A program made the translations under genes and the position numbers. Below, one piece after another: positions 1 to 7,914 of a stretch of DNA of 64,000 nt. The stretch is from DATKNA01 sp963755755 (GTDB taxonomy: Bacteria > Actinomycetota > Actinomycetes > Actinomycetales > Kineosporiaceae): NCBI GenBank assembly GCA_963755755.1, contig CAVWLJ010000004.1, positions 124,001 through 188,000 on the forward strand, in the 5' to 3' direction. The notes beneath the pieces are model-generated. The model saw only the letters and a list, made by a program, of their open reading frames with translations, was not told the DNA's origin and ran no database searches. Each line of letters opens with the position of its first letter. Position 1 is the first letter of the stretch.

Positions 1-995
1 ATCCCCCTCGTGCTGGACGTCGACACCGGTGTGGACGACGCCTGCGCCCTGCTGCTCGCCGCGCTGCACCCCGACGTCGACCTGCGCGCGGTCACCTGCG
101 TCGCGGGCAACGCGCCCGTGGACGACGTCGTCCGCAACACCCGGATCGTGCTCGACGCCGCCGGCCGGCTCGACGTCCCGGTGGGGCGCGGAGCGCCGCG
201 GCCGCTGCTCGAGGCCGCCCGGCCGGCGCGGCACGTCCACGGCGAGGACGGCATGGGTGACCTCGGGCTGCCCGCTCCCCGGCCGCCCGGCGCCGCCGCC
301 GACGCCGATGCCGCGACTGCCGGCGGGCCGCGGCGGGGTCGAGCTGCTCCGCGACGTCCTGCTGGCGGCCGCGGACGCCGGGGAGCGGGTCACGCTCGTG
401 CCGCTCGCGCCCCTGACGAACGTCGCGCTGCTGCTGCGGATGCACCCCGAGGTGGCGCGCGGGCTGGAGCGGATCGTCTTCATGGGCGGCGCCGCCCTGG
501 TGGGCAACGCGACGGCGGCGGCGGAGTTCAACGTCTTCCACGACCCGGAGGCCGCCGCGATCGTGCTCGACGCCGCCGCCGAGCTCGCCGTACCGATCAC
601 GATGTACGGGCTCGACGTCTTCTACGACGTCCGGGTCGGCAGGGCGTCCGCCGAGCGGCTCGCCGCGGCCGAGCACCCCGCCGCGCGGCTCGCCGGGCGG
701 CTCGTGCTCTTCCAGTGCGACCGGTTCGGGGGCGACGACGCCACCCTCGGGGACGCCGGCGCCCTGTGCGCCGTCCTCGACCCGCAGGGGCTCGGGACCC
801 GGCGGCTGCCGGTGCGGGTCGAGCTCACGGGGGCGTGGACGCGCGGCCAGACGGTGGTCGACCGCCGGCCGTGGACCGGGGACCACGCCCACGACCCGCA
901 CGGCATCGCACCGACGCTCGTCGACGTCGCCCTGACCGTCGACGGTCCGCGCTACGCCGAGCCTGTGGCTCAGGACCGTCAGCGGACCGGCCTGA
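1..995 (+). CDS. Inosine/uridine-preferring nucleoside hydrolase, 5' end cut off, frameshifted
   Basis: Hydrolyses the N-glycosidic bond of ribonucleosides (salvage). The first bases encode the calcium-binding N-terminal signature DVDTGVDDA, so the true start lies just upstream of the window. Reading begins in frame 1 and moves to frame 2 between about 290 and 330, where family features resume (VTLVPLAPLTNVALLL, then FMGGAALVGNATAAAEFNVF). Near 962 a second shift in a CC run would give a short natural tail ending at the TGA at 993-995; without it the frame runs on to 1243, antisense to the next gene. The end is therefore inferred. It converges with the methyltransferase gene and overlaps its last bases. 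Substrate preference cannot be told from sequence. Confidence 0.8.
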
Positions 996-2172
996 CGACG
1001 AGAACCGACTGCCGGCCCGCCACCCGGGTGAGCACGATCGTCGCCTCGTTCGGACCCTCGAGCCGCAGCTGGCGGCGCAGCTGCTCGGGCTCCACGGCCG
1101 TCCCACGCTTCTTGATCGTCAACCGGCCGACGCCGCGGTCACGCAGCCAGGTCCGCAGCGCCTTCAGCTGGAAGCCGAAGACCTCCTCGACGGCGTACGG
1201 CGTGGCGAGCGGGGTCCGGACGAGCTTGTCCGCGGTGACGTAGGCGATCGTCCGGTCGACGAGCCGTCCGCCGACGGCCGCGGCGACCTGCCCGACGAGT
1301 CCGGCCCGGATGACCGCGCCGTCCGGCTCGTAGAGGTGCGAGCCGACGGCGCCGACCTCGGGGTCGGGAAGCCCGGCGTCCGTCACCTCGGCCGGGGGCG
1401 TCTCGTCGTCGCCGTCCGGCGGGAGCACGAGGGCGGCGCGCCGGACGCCGTCCCGGGCGAGCAGCCCGAACCAGAGCCCGGCCTCGACGACGTCGCCGCC
1501 GACGGAGATCCACTGCGCCTCGGCGCCCTCGGGCACGAGGTGGTGCGGGATGCCCGGCGCCGTCTTGCAGCCGACGGCGGGCAGCCGGCCGGCCAGCTCG
1601 AGGACGAACGAGAAGGGCGGCGACCCCTCGCGGGGGTCCAGCAGCCGCTTGCCCGACGCCGTACGCCGCGCGGGGTCGAGGAAGGCGCCGCCGACGCGGC
1701 TGAGGTCCGTGGTCGTCGCGTCCTCGCACCGGACGGTGGCCTCCGGCCAGTGCCGCAGGTTCATCGTCGCGACGGCCGCGGTGAGCTCGTCCTTGTCGAC
1801 GGCGAGGACCTCGCGGTCGAAGGTCGCCAGGGCCATGGAGTCCGCGCCGATGCCGCAGCCGAGGTCGGCGACGCGCTGCACGCCGGCCGAGACGAACCGC
1901 TGGGCATGCCGGGCGGCGATCGAGAGCCGGGTGGCCTGCTCCAGGCCGGCCGGGGTGAACAGCATGTTCGCGGCGAAAGGGCCGAACTTCTCCTGGGCGG
2001 CGGCGCGCAACCGCGCCTGGGTGAGGGCGGCGGCCACGAGCGCGGCGGGGTGGCCGGCGGCGCGGAGCTCCTCGCCGAGCACCAGGGACCGGGACTCGTC
2101 GTACGGCGGGAGCGACTCCAGCAGGGCCCACCCCTGCTCGGTCAGCAGCGCCGAGATCCCCTCCAGGTCCAC
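979..2172 (-). CDS. Class I SAM-dependent methyltransferase with THUMP-like C-terminal domain
   Basis: A 397-residue protein. The SAM-binding motif I VADLGCGIGADS lies near residues 101-112, a DPARRT segment follows near residue 155, and the C-terminal part ending around KKRGTAVEPEQLRRQL resembles the THUMP-like domain of actinobacterial rRNA/tRNA methyltransferase relatives. Substrate unknown, probably RNA (inference from family). The frame is open up to 2334, but the GTG at 2170-2172 is preferred: the hexamer GAGCAT at 2179-2184 sits exactly 6 nt upstream (leaderless arrangement), and homology starts at residue 1. Its -35 region lies within the left arm of the CIRCE operator of groES, so HrcA may repress both directions. 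Confidence 0.8.
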   Translation of the reverse strand: MDLEGISALLTEQGWALLESLPPYDESRSLVLGEELRAAGHPAALVAAALTQARLRAAAQEKFGPFAANMLFTPAGLEQATRLSIAARHAQRFVSAGVQRVADLGCGIGADSMALATFDREVLAVDKDELTAAVATMNLRHWPEATVRCEDATTTDLSRVGGAFLDPARRTASGKRLLDPREGSPPFSFVLELAGRLPAVGCKTAPGIPHHLVPEGAEAQWISVGGDVVEAGLWFGLLARDGVRRAALVLPPDGDDETPPAEVTDAGLPDPEVGAVGSHLYEPDGAVIRAGLVGQVAAAVGGRLVDRTIAYVTADKLVRTPLATPYAVEEVFGFQLKALRTWLRDRGVGRLTIKKRGTAVEPEQLRRQLRLEGPNEATIVLTRVAGRQSVLVVRPVR

Positions 2173-2184
2173 CGCCCGATGCTC
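2173..2184 (-). promoter_or_regulatory. Leaderless -10 promoter of the THUMP-like methyltransferase gene
   Basis: Minus-strand hexamer GAGCAT (2179-2184) is followed by 6 nt and the GTG start. The matching -35 position (about 2202-2207) is occupied by the left CIRCE arm. Weak -10 match; called from position and the window-wide pattern. Confidence 0.45.
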
Positions 2185-2198
2185 CCATGCCGCTTGTT

Positions 2199-2225
2199 CT
2201 GGCACTCGAGTTGACCGAGTGCTAA
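2199..2225 (+). promoter_or_regulatory. CIRCE operator (HrcA site) of groESL
   Basis: CTGGCACTC, 9-nt spacer, GAGTGCTAA: a close match to the CIRCE consensus TTAGCACTC-N9-GAGTGCTAA. The spacer contains TTGACC (2211-2216), which fits as a -35 box with TAGATT at 2235-2240 as -10 (18-bp spacing), so HrcA binding would block RNA polymerase directly. Confidence 0.9.
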
Positions 2226-2240
2226 CGCCCGGCCTAGATT
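2211..2240 (+). promoter_or_regulatory. groESL promoter (-35 TTGACC, -10 TAGATT)
   Basis: -35 TTGACC at 2211-2216 lies inside the CIRCE spacer; -10 TAGATT at 2235-2240 follows after 18 bp. Transcription would start near 2247, giving a leader of about 150 nt before groES. Confidence 0.75.
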
Positions 2241-2245
2241 CAGCA

Positions 2246-2270
2246 GTAGCACTCTCCCTGCGAGTGTGCC
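2246..2270 (+). promoter_or_regulatory. Second CIRCE-like inverted repeat at the groESL start site
   Basis: GTAGCACTC (2246-2254), 7-nt spacer, GAGTGTGCC (2262-2270). It resembles CIRCE but has a 7-nt rather than 9-nt spacer and a degenerate right arm. It begins at the predicted transcription start, so it could be a weak second HrcA site or a leader hairpin. Confidence 0.5.
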
Positions 2271-2395
2271 AGCCAGGCTGGGTCTCCACCGGCACCCGCG
2301 ACGACGGTGCGAGCCTCGCCGGCTGTCCATGCACCAGCCCACATACCTACCTATCAGCTGCCTACAGCGACATTCCCGAAGGGGAGGGTCAGCAC

Positions 2396-2695
2396 GTGTC
2401 GGTCTCCATCAAGCCGCTCGAGGACCGGATCGTCGTCAAGCCGCTCGACGCAGAGCAGACGACGGCCTCCGGCCTGGTCATTCCGGACACCGCGAAGGAG
2501 AAGCCCCAGGAGGGCGAGGTCCTCGCGGTCGGTCCGGGCCGCTTCGACGACGAGGGCGAGAAGCGGATCCCGCTCGACGTCAAGGTCGGCGACACGGTCC
2601 TCTACAGCAAGTACGGCGGCACCGAGGTCAAGTACAGCGGCGAGGAGTTCCTCATCCTCTCCGCCCGTGACGTCCTCGCCGTCATCGAGCGCTGA
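2396..2695 (+). CDS. groES: Co-chaperonin GroES (Cpn10)
   Basis: A 99-residue protein of normal family length. It forms the heptameric lid of the chaperonin GroEL in the cytoplasm. Family landmarks are KPLEDRIVVKPL at the N-terminus, the mobile loop TTASGLVIPDTAKEKPQEG (about residues 21-39), and the C-terminal GGTEVKYSGEEFLIL. The GTG at 2396 is chosen because a good ribosome-binding site (GGGGAGGG, 2381-2388) precedes it and the family starts here; the open frame upstream is an artefact. It lies 94 nt upstream of groEL and is controlled by CIRCE. Confidence 0.97.
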   Translation: MSVSIKPLEDRIVVKPLDAEQTTASGLVIPDTAKEKPQEGEVLAVGPGRFDDEGEKRIPLDVKVGDTVLYSKYGGTEVKYSGEEFLILSARDVLAVIER

Positions 2696-2713
2696 CAACG
2701 CCAGACATCGCAT

Positions 2714-2764
2714 GACGTCCGCCCCGATCGGCCGGCCCCGGGCCCGCTGCTCGGGGCGGACGTC
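2714..2764 (+). promoter_or_regulatory. Perfect 13-bp inverted repeat between groES and groEL
   Basis: GACGTCCGCCCCG (2714-2726) and its exact reverse complement CGGGGCGGACGTC (2752-2764) enclose a 25-nt GC-rich loop. The right arm ends 25 nt before the groEL ATG. No U-run follows, so it is more likely an mRNA processing/stability element or partial attenuator than a full terminator (inference). Confidence 0.7.
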
Positions 2765-2789
2765 GTAGAAGAAGAGGATCTGTTCGCAC

Positions 2790-4406
2790 ATGGCCAAGAC
2801 CCTGGAGTTCGAGGACTCCGCGCGGCGCGCACTCGAGCGCGGCGTGGACGCCCTCGCCAACGCGGTGAAGGTGACGCTCGGCCCCCGCGGCCGCAACGTC
2901 GTCATCGACAAGAAGTGGGGCGCCCCCACGATCACCAACGACGGTGTGACGATCGCCAAGGAGGTGGAGCTGGAGGACCCGTACGAGAACCTCGGGGCCC
3001 AGCTCGCCAAGGAGGTCGCCACCAAGACCAACGACGTCGCCGGTGACGGCACGACGACGGCGACCGTGCTCGCGCAGGCCATGGTTCGCGAGGGCCTGCG
3101 CAACGTCACCGCCGGCGCCGCTCCGTCCGCGCTCAAGCGGGGCATCGACAAGGCCGTGCAGGCCGTGAACGACCGCCTGCTCGAGGTGGCCCGCGAGGTC
3201 GACGGCAAGGACGAGATCGCCCACGTCGCCACGATCTCCGCCCAGGACGCCGAGATCGGCGGCCTGATCGCCGAGGCGTTCGACAAGGTCGGCAAGGACG
3301 GCGTCATCACGGTCGAGGAGTCCTCGACGACGGCGATGGAGCTGGACTTCACCGAGGGCATGCAGTTCGACAAGGGCTACATCTCGCCCTACTTCGTCAC
3401 CGACCCGGAGCGGATGGAGGCCGTCGTCGAGGACGCCTACGTCCTCATCCACCAGAACAAGATCTCCGCGATCGCCGAGCTGCTGCCGCTGCTGGAGAAG
3501 GTCCTGCAGGCCGGCAAGCCGCTGTTCATCGTCGCGGAGGACATCGAGGGCGAGGCGCTCTCGACGCTCGTCGTCAACAAGATCCGCGGCACGTTCACGG
3601 CCGTCGCGGTCAAGGCGCCCGGCTTCGGCGACCGCCGCAAGGCGATGCTGCAGGACCTGGCGATCCTCACCGGCGCGCAGGTCGTCTCGCCCGAGATCGG
3701 CCTCAAGCTCGACCAGGTAGGCCTCGAGGTGCTCGGCACGGCGCGCCGGGTCGTCGTCACGAAGGACGACACCACGGTGATCGATGGCGGCGGCTCGGCG
3801 ACCGACGTCGACGGCCGCGTCGCCCAGATCAAGGCCGAGATCGAGAACACCGACTCGGACTGGGACCGCGAGAAGCTCCAGGAGCGTCTCGCCAAGCTCG
3901 CCGGCGGCGTCTGCGTCATCAAGGTCGGCGCGCACACCGAGGTCGAGCTCAAGGAGAAGAAGCACCGGATCGAGGACGCCGTCTCCGCGACGCGCGCCGC
4001 GATCGAGGAGGGCATCGTCGCTGGTGGCGGTTCCGCCCTCGTGCACGCCGTCTCGGTGCTCGACGACAACGTGGGTACGACCGGCGACGAGGCCACCGGC
4101 GTGAACATCGTCCGGCGCGCCGCGGTGGAGCCGCTGCGCTGGATCGCCGAGAACGCCGGCCTCGAGGGCTACGTCGTGGTCGACAAGGTCCGGAACCTTC
4201 CGGTCGGCCAGGGGCTCGACGCCGCAGTCGGTGACTACGTCGACCTCATGGCCCGCGGTGTCATCGACCCGGTCAAGGTGACCCGGTCCGCGCTCCGCAA
4301 CGCCGCGTCGATCGCGTCGATGGTCCTCACCACCGACACGCTCGTCGTGGAGAAGAAGGAGCCGCAGCCCGAGGAGACCGGGCACGGCCACGGACACGGC
4401 CACTGA
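2790..4406 (+). CDS. groEL: Chaperonin GroEL (Cpn60)
   Basis: A 538-residue ATP-dependent cytosolic chaperonin that folds proteins with GroES. ATP-site motifs VKVTLGPRGRNVV and the conserved DVAGDGTTTATVLAQ are present, as are the family segments PLFIVAEDIEGEAL and GGVCVIKVGAHTEVELKE. The C-terminus is a short His/Gly tail (GHGHGHGH) rather than the GGM tail of proteobacteria; such His-rich tails are typical of actinobacterial GroEL1, the copy linked to groES. It is cotranscribed with groES and followed by a strong hairpin terminator. Confidence 0.97.
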   Translation: MAKTLEFEDSARRALERGVDALANAVKVTLGPRGRNVVIDKKWGAPTITNDGVTIAKEVELEDPYENLGAQLAKEVATKTNDVAGDGTTTATVLAQAMVREGLRNVTAGAAPSALKRGIDKAVQAVNDRLLEVAREVDGKDEIAHVATISAQDAEIGGLIAEAFDKVGKDGVITVEESSTTAMELDFTEGMQFDKGYISPYFVTDPERMEAVVEDAYVLIHQNKISAIAELLPLLEKVLQAGKPLFIVAEDIEGEALSTLVVNKIRGTFTAVAVKAPGFGDRRKAMLQDLAILTGAQVVSPEIGLKLDQVGLEVLGTARRVVVTKDDTTVIDGGGSATDVDGRVAQIKAEIENTDSDWDREKLQERLAKLAGGVCVIKVGAHTEVELKEKKHRIEDAVSATRAAIEEGIVAGGGSALVHAVSVLDDNVGTTGDEATGVNIVRRAAVEPLRWIAENAGLEGYVVVDKVRNLPVGQGLDAAVGDYVDLMARGVIDPVKVTRSALRNAASIASMVLTTDTLVVEKKEPQPEETGHGHGHGH

Positions 4407-4420
4407 CCTCACCCGGTCCA

Positions 4421-4462
4421 GCGTCGAGGCCCGGTCCCCTTCCGGGGGCCGGGCCTCGACGC
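4421..4462 (+). terminator. groESL terminator hairpin
   Basis: A 19-bp stem (4421-4439 with 4444-4462, one mismatch that can form G-U) with a 4-nt TTCC loop lies 15 nt after the groEL stop. No long U-run, as is usual in actinobacteria. Confidence 0.85.
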
Positions 4463-4499
4463 ATCCCCGCCCCCTTCGGGCAGCGACGCGGCAGAACGA

Positions 4500-4532
4500 A
4501 GGCCCGCCTCCCCGGTTCGGGGATGCGGGCCT
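4500..4532 (-). terminator. Terminator of the whiB3-like gene
   Basis: AGGCCCGCCTCCCC (4500-4513) pairs with GGGGATGCGGGCCT (4519-4532) with one mismatch and a 5-nt loop. It lies 36 nt beyond the whiB stop on the minus strand and probably works from both sides in this convergent gap. Confidence 0.75.
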
Positions 4533-4567
4533 CTCGTCGTTCGGGAAGTCTTCGGCTGCAGGCCGGG

Positions 4568-4870
4568 TCAGACCGCCACGGGCATCGGGCGGCGGCGCTC
4601 GGTGGAGTAGATGGCTTCGCGGTCGTCCTCGGTCAGGCCGCCCCAGACGCCGTACGGCTCGCGGACCGCCAGCGCGTGCTCGCGGCACTGCGTCATCACC
4701 GGGCAGGAGCCGCAGATGGCCTTGGCGGCGGAGTCGCGGTTGCGTCGGGCCGGGCCTCGTTCGCCCTCCGGGTGGAAGAACAGGGTGGGGTCGGCCTCGC
4801 GGCACGCGCCGCGCAACTGCCACTCCCACAGGTCTGCCACAGGCCCGGGAAGCCTGGAGATCTCTGCCAT
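4568..4870 (-). CDS. whiB3: WhiB-family [4Fe-4S] regulator, WhiB3-type
   Basis: A 100-residue iron-sulfur transcription factor that partners with a sigma factor. Its four cysteines C23, C53, C56 and C62 (C..CxxCxxxxxC) sit at the same positions as in mycobacterial WhiB3, followed by the turn GVWGGLTEDDRE and a basic tail. The segments LPGPVADLWEWQL and LFFHPEGERGPAR also match WhiB3, and linkage to groEL is as in M. tuberculosis. The ATG at 4870 is preferred to the in-frame GTG at 4879, because GAAGG lies 8 nt upstream of the ATG but directly abuts the GTG. Likely role: redox-linked developmental or metabolic control. Confidence 0.9.
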   Translation of the reverse strand: MAEISRLPGPVADLWEWQLRGACREADPTLFFHPEGERGPARRNRDSAAKAICGSCPVMTQCREHALAVREPYGVWGGLTEDDREAIYSTERRRPMPVAV

Positions 4871-5191
4871 CGAAGCCACCTTCGTCCGACTCGTCGCACT
4901 GCTTGCCTGGCCTGTGCCCCCGACCCTACCAACCGTTTCACACCTTGTTCAAGTGAAGCGCGTCACAGGTTGTTCAACAGTGGCTCGAAGGGCTGACCGG
5001 TCCGGACGTCCCCCCGGGGCTGCGGGTCGACCGACACGCCCCGTCGATCTCCCGGAGCGGCGTCACGAGCGGTGTACCCCGCTCCTTCGCCACCCACACC
5101 TGTCCGAGGCCCTGGTTTGACGCGATCCTGCAACGCTTCTGCTCGGGGGTTCCGCTGGCGTGGGTCCGGTGGGCCCCGGACAATCGAGGCC
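4871..5191. other. Divergent intergenic region between whiB3 and the CarH-like gene
   Basis: About 320 nt without a gene. It holds the minus-strand whiB3 promoter with two direct repeats (annotated separately) and, next to the right-hand gene, GACAAT (5179-5184) 7 nt before its ATG, a possible leaderless -10. Nothing else convincing was seen. Confidence 0.6.
4923..4977 (-). promoter_or_regulatory. whiB3 promoter with duplicated TTGAAC box
   Basis: On the minus strand, TTGAAC (4947-4952), an 18-bp spacer and TAGGGT (4923-4928) make a good promoter with a leader of about 46 nt. A 14-bp direct repeat of the -35 region occurs at 4939-4952 and 4964-4977 (plus strand CACASSTTGTTCAA), 25 bp apart. 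The second copy could be an alternative -35 box or a regulator half-site. Confidence 0.65.
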
Positions 5192-6463
5192 ATGGCGACG
5201 ACGGACCGCGGCGACGACGCGTCCCCGACCCCGCCGCCGATGCTCACGGTGGCGGCCGTGGCGCGCCGTCTCGGAGTCGCCCCCTCAACCCTGCGCACCT
5301 GGGACCGCCGCTACGACCTCGGCCCCTCCGCGCACACCGCCGGCTCCCACCGCCGGTACGGTCCCGACGACCTCGCCCGCCTCGTCGTCATGCGTCGGCT
5401 GACGCTCGAGGGCGTACCGCCGGCGGACGCCGCCCGGATCGCGCTCGCCGCCTCGCCAGGCCCGGCATCCACGAGCCTCTCGACTCCCGAGCTGGACGCC
5501 GACGAGCGGGACGCCAGTTCCGGCGCCACGGCCACGTCGTCGGAGGGCGACAGCGCCGAGGCCGGCCACCCGGCCACCGGCCGGAACCGTGACGTCGCGG
5601 AGGCCGGCCAGGAGAACGACCTGGATCCGGCCGCGGCGCAGCACCTGCTCGGCGAGGGGCTGCGGCCGATCGCCATCCCCGCCGCCCGCCGCAGCCACGC
5701 GTTCGAGCTCGGCGCGCCGCTCCTCGACCCCGATCCCGCTGCGTCCGCCGGCGTCGTGAGCGACTGGCCGGTCAGCACGGCGGCGCGGGCGGCCGGTGCC
5801 GCCCTCCGACCCGGTGGCCGGGCGGGCGGCGGCCGGGTCGTCGCACTGCCCGACGGCAGCCCGGCGGCTCGCGGGCTCGCCCGGGCAGCCATGTCCCTCG
5901 ACACCGCCGAGGTGCACCGGCTCTTCGGCGACGCCGTCCGGGCCTGCGGCGTCGTGGTCGCCTGGGACTCCCTCGCCATGCCCGTCCTGCAGTCGATCGG
6001 CGAGCGCTGGCGGGTCACCGGCGACGGGGTCGACGTCGAGCACGCCTTCTCCGAGGCCCTGACCACGGTCCTGCACTCCGTGACCGGGTCGCTGCGCCGG
6101 CCCCGGAACACCCGGCCCGTCGTCCTGAGCTGCGCCGAGGGCGATTACCACACGCTGCCGCTGCACGCCCTGGCGGCGGCGCTCGCCGAGCAGCACATCG
6201 GAGTCCGGGTGCTGGGCGTGGGCATGCCGGCGTCCGCACTCGTGGCCGCCGTCCGGCGCAGTGGTCCCGCCGCCGTGTTCCTCTACGCCCGGCTCCCGGT
6301 CATGGACGTCGAGGTCCTCGAGCTGCTCCCGCGGCAGCGCCCCGCCCCGCGGATCGTGCTCGGCGGCCCCGGCTGGGCCGACCGCGCCCTGCCGGCCCAG
6401 GCGCGCCTGGCCGGGACGCTCCCCGAGGCCGTCGACGCGGTGGTCGAGACCCTCGGTCTCTGA
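5192..6463 (+). CDS. MerR-family regulator with cobalamin-binding domain, CarH/LitR-like
   Basis: A 423-residue protein. The N-terminal MerR helix-turn-helix (about residues 12-80) includes VAPSTLRTWDRRYDLGPSA and SHRRYGPDDLARL. An acidic, poorly conserved linker of about 150 residues follows. The C-terminal half has the W-x9-EH signature (RWRVTGDGVDVEHAF) of the light-sensing four-helix bundle and a Rossmann-like B12 domain with DYH, corresponding to the lower-ligand ExH/DxH motif, although the usual following glycine is proline. This fits adenosylcobalamin-dependent photoreceptor repressors. No carotenoid genes are nearby, so the target is unknown. It sits between whiB3 and bldM, where M. 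tuberculosis has an uncharacterised gene. Confidence 0.8.
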   Translation: MATTDRGDDASPTPPPMLTVAAVARRLGVAPSTLRTWDRRYDLGPSAHTAGSHRRYGPDDLARLVVMRRLTLEGVPPADAARIALAASPGPASTSLSTPELDADERDASSGATATSSEGDSAEAGHPATGRNRDVAEAGQENDLDPAAAQHLLGEGLRPIAIPAARRSHAFELGAPLLDPDPAASAGVVSDWPVSTAARAAGAALRPGGRAGGGRVVALPDGSPAARGLARAAMSLDTAEVHRLFGDAVRACGVVVAWDSLAMPVLQSIGERWRVTGDGVDVEHAFSEALTTVLHSVTGSLRRPRNTRPVVLSCAEGDYHTLPLHALAAALAEQHIGVRVLGVGMPASALVAAVRRSGPAAVFLYARLPVMDVEVLELLPRQRPAPRIVLGGPGWADRALPAQARLAGTLPEAVDAVVETLGL

Positions 6464-6615
6464 CCCGGTCTCCACTCCGGCCGATTCGTCCAGCGCCCGA
6501 ACGGCGGTTTCCTCAGGTTCACCCGTCCTGCTGACGACATCTTCCGGTGTCGGGCCGCTCCTTCCTGAGCGGCGGCGGGAACGTCCCGCGCCGGCGAGGG
6601 ACGAAAGGGGCAACC

Positions 6616-7230
6616 GTGGCCACGGTGCTCGTCTGCGACGACTCTGCGCTGGTGCGGGAGACCCTGCACCGGGTGCTCGTGACCGTGCCCGGCGTCACCC
6701 GCGTGGTGGACGCCCCCTCGGGTGAGGACGCGCTCGCCCGCTGGTCGGTCGAGCGGCCGTCGCTCGTGCTCATGGACGTGCGGATGCCGGGGATCGGCGG
6801 CGTGGAGGCGACCCGGCGGCTTCTGTCGCGCCACCCCGAGGCCGTCGTCCTCATGCTCACCGTGGCCGAGGACGCCGAGGGTGTCGCGCGTGCCGTCGCC
6901 AGTGGCGCACGAGGGTATGTTGTCAAGGACGCGACTCGGGAGGAGATGGCGGCTGCCGTGGTGCACGTGCTGTCGGACGCCCTCTGGCGCCGCTCGACCC
7001 CCGCCCCGCGGGCCGTCGAGGGAGCCGCACCCGCGCCCACCCTCACCGAGCGCGAGATGCAGGTGCTCACGGGGATGAGCCGCGGCCGCAGCAACTCCGA
7101 GATCGGCAAGGAGCTGTTCCTCTCCGAGGACACCGTCAAGACGCACGCCCGCCGCCTCTTCCGGAAGCTTGGCGCGGCGGACCGCGCCCAGGCGGTCGCC
7201 GTCGGGTTCCGCTGGGGTCTGGTGCGGTAA
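6616..7230 (+). CDS. bldM: BldM-type orphan response regulator
   Basis: A 204-residue NarL/FixJ-family regulator: receiver domain (LVCDDSALVRE, D54 in LVLMDVRMPG) and LuxR-type helix-turn-helix (LTEREMQVLTGMSRGRSN, EDTVKTHARRLFRKLGAADR), ending in VGFRWGLVR exactly as in Streptomyces BldM. Its position beside sigD and guaB2 is also as in Streptomyces (SCO4768-4770). BldM controls aerial growth and spore formation, alone or as a heterodimer with WhiI; it acts without a known kinase. GTG 6616 is chosen for the purine-rich GAAAGGGG 5 nt upstream; the 23-residue upstream extension has no homology. Confidence 0.9.
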   Translation: MATVLVCDDSALVRETLHRVLVTVPGVTRVVDAPSGEDALARWSVERPSLVLMDVRMPGIGGVEATRRLLSRHPEAVVLMLTVAEDAEGVARAVASGARGYVVKDATREEMAAAVVHVLSDALWRRSTPAPRAVEGAAPAPTLTEREMQVLTGMSRGRSNSEIGKELFLSEDTVKTHARRLFRKLGAADRAQAVAVGFRWGLVR

Positions 7231-7236
7231 CCCGCG

Positions 7237-7914
7237 ATGGCCGCGCACGGGGACGCGTACAGAGCCGATACCGCCGACACCGCCGAGAGGCCGGGGGGTC
7301 GCCCGGTAACGCGGCGCCCCTATCGCGCGATGGTCCGAACGGAGGACGCCGCGCCGGATCTGCAGCGGCTCGCCGCCCGCGCGGTCGAGGGGGACGCACA
7401 GGCCGCCGAGTCCCTGCTCGGCGCGGTCCACCGCATGGTCCATCGCTATTGCCGGGCTCGCCTCGCGCGCTTCCCCGGCGCGGAGCACGCCGCGGACGAC
7501 GTGGCGCAGGAGGTGTGCATCGCCGTGCTGTCGGCCCTGCCGCGGTACCGCGACGAGGGCAAGCCGTTCGAGGCCTTCGTCTACCGGATCGCGGCGAACA
7601 AGGTCGCCGACACCCAGCGTGGCGCCTACCGGCTGCCGCAGCCCCAGGCGGAGCTGCCGGAGGTCGTCGACCTCGCCGACGGCCCCGAGGACCTCGCCGT
7701 GCGCGCCAGCGACGCCGAGCAGGCCCGCGCCCTCCTCGAGACGCTGCCCGACACGCTGCGCGAGCTCATGGTGCTCCGCGTGGCCGTCGGGCTGTCGGCG
7801 GACGAGACCGGCCGCGCCCTCGGCATGAGTGCCGGGGCGGTGCGCGTCGCGCAGCACCGCGCCCTCGCCCGGCTGAGGGCCGTGGCCGAGCAGCCCGCGC
7901 GGGACCCGCGATGA
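7237..7914 (+). CDS. sigD: Extracytoplasmic-function sigma factor SigD
   Basis: Up to 225 residues. Region 2 (ADDVAQEVCIAVLSALPRYR, AFVYRIAANKVADTQR) and region 4 (LPDTLRELMVLRVAVGLSA, AGAVRVAQHRALARLR) match SigD of M. tuberculosis and SCO4769. The start is uncertain: neither the ATG at 7237 nor the one at 7330 (MVRTEDAAPDL) has a ribosome-binding site, and 7330 would give the more usual N-terminal length. It overlaps by 4 nt the downstream membrane protein that fits an anti-SigD factor, so the two are translationally coupled. It follows bldM by 6 nt and may be cotranscribed. Confidence 0.88.
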   Translation: MAAHGDAYRADTADTAERPGGRPVTRRPYRAMVRTEDAAPDLQRLAARAVEGDAQAAESLLGAVHRMVHRYCRARLARFPGAEHAADDVAQEVCIAVLSALPRYRDEGKPFEAFVYRIAANKVADTQRGAYRLPQPQAELPEVVDLADGPEDLAVRASDAEQARALLETLPDTLRELMVLRVAVGLSADETGRALGMSAGAVRVAQHRALARLRAVAEQPARDPR

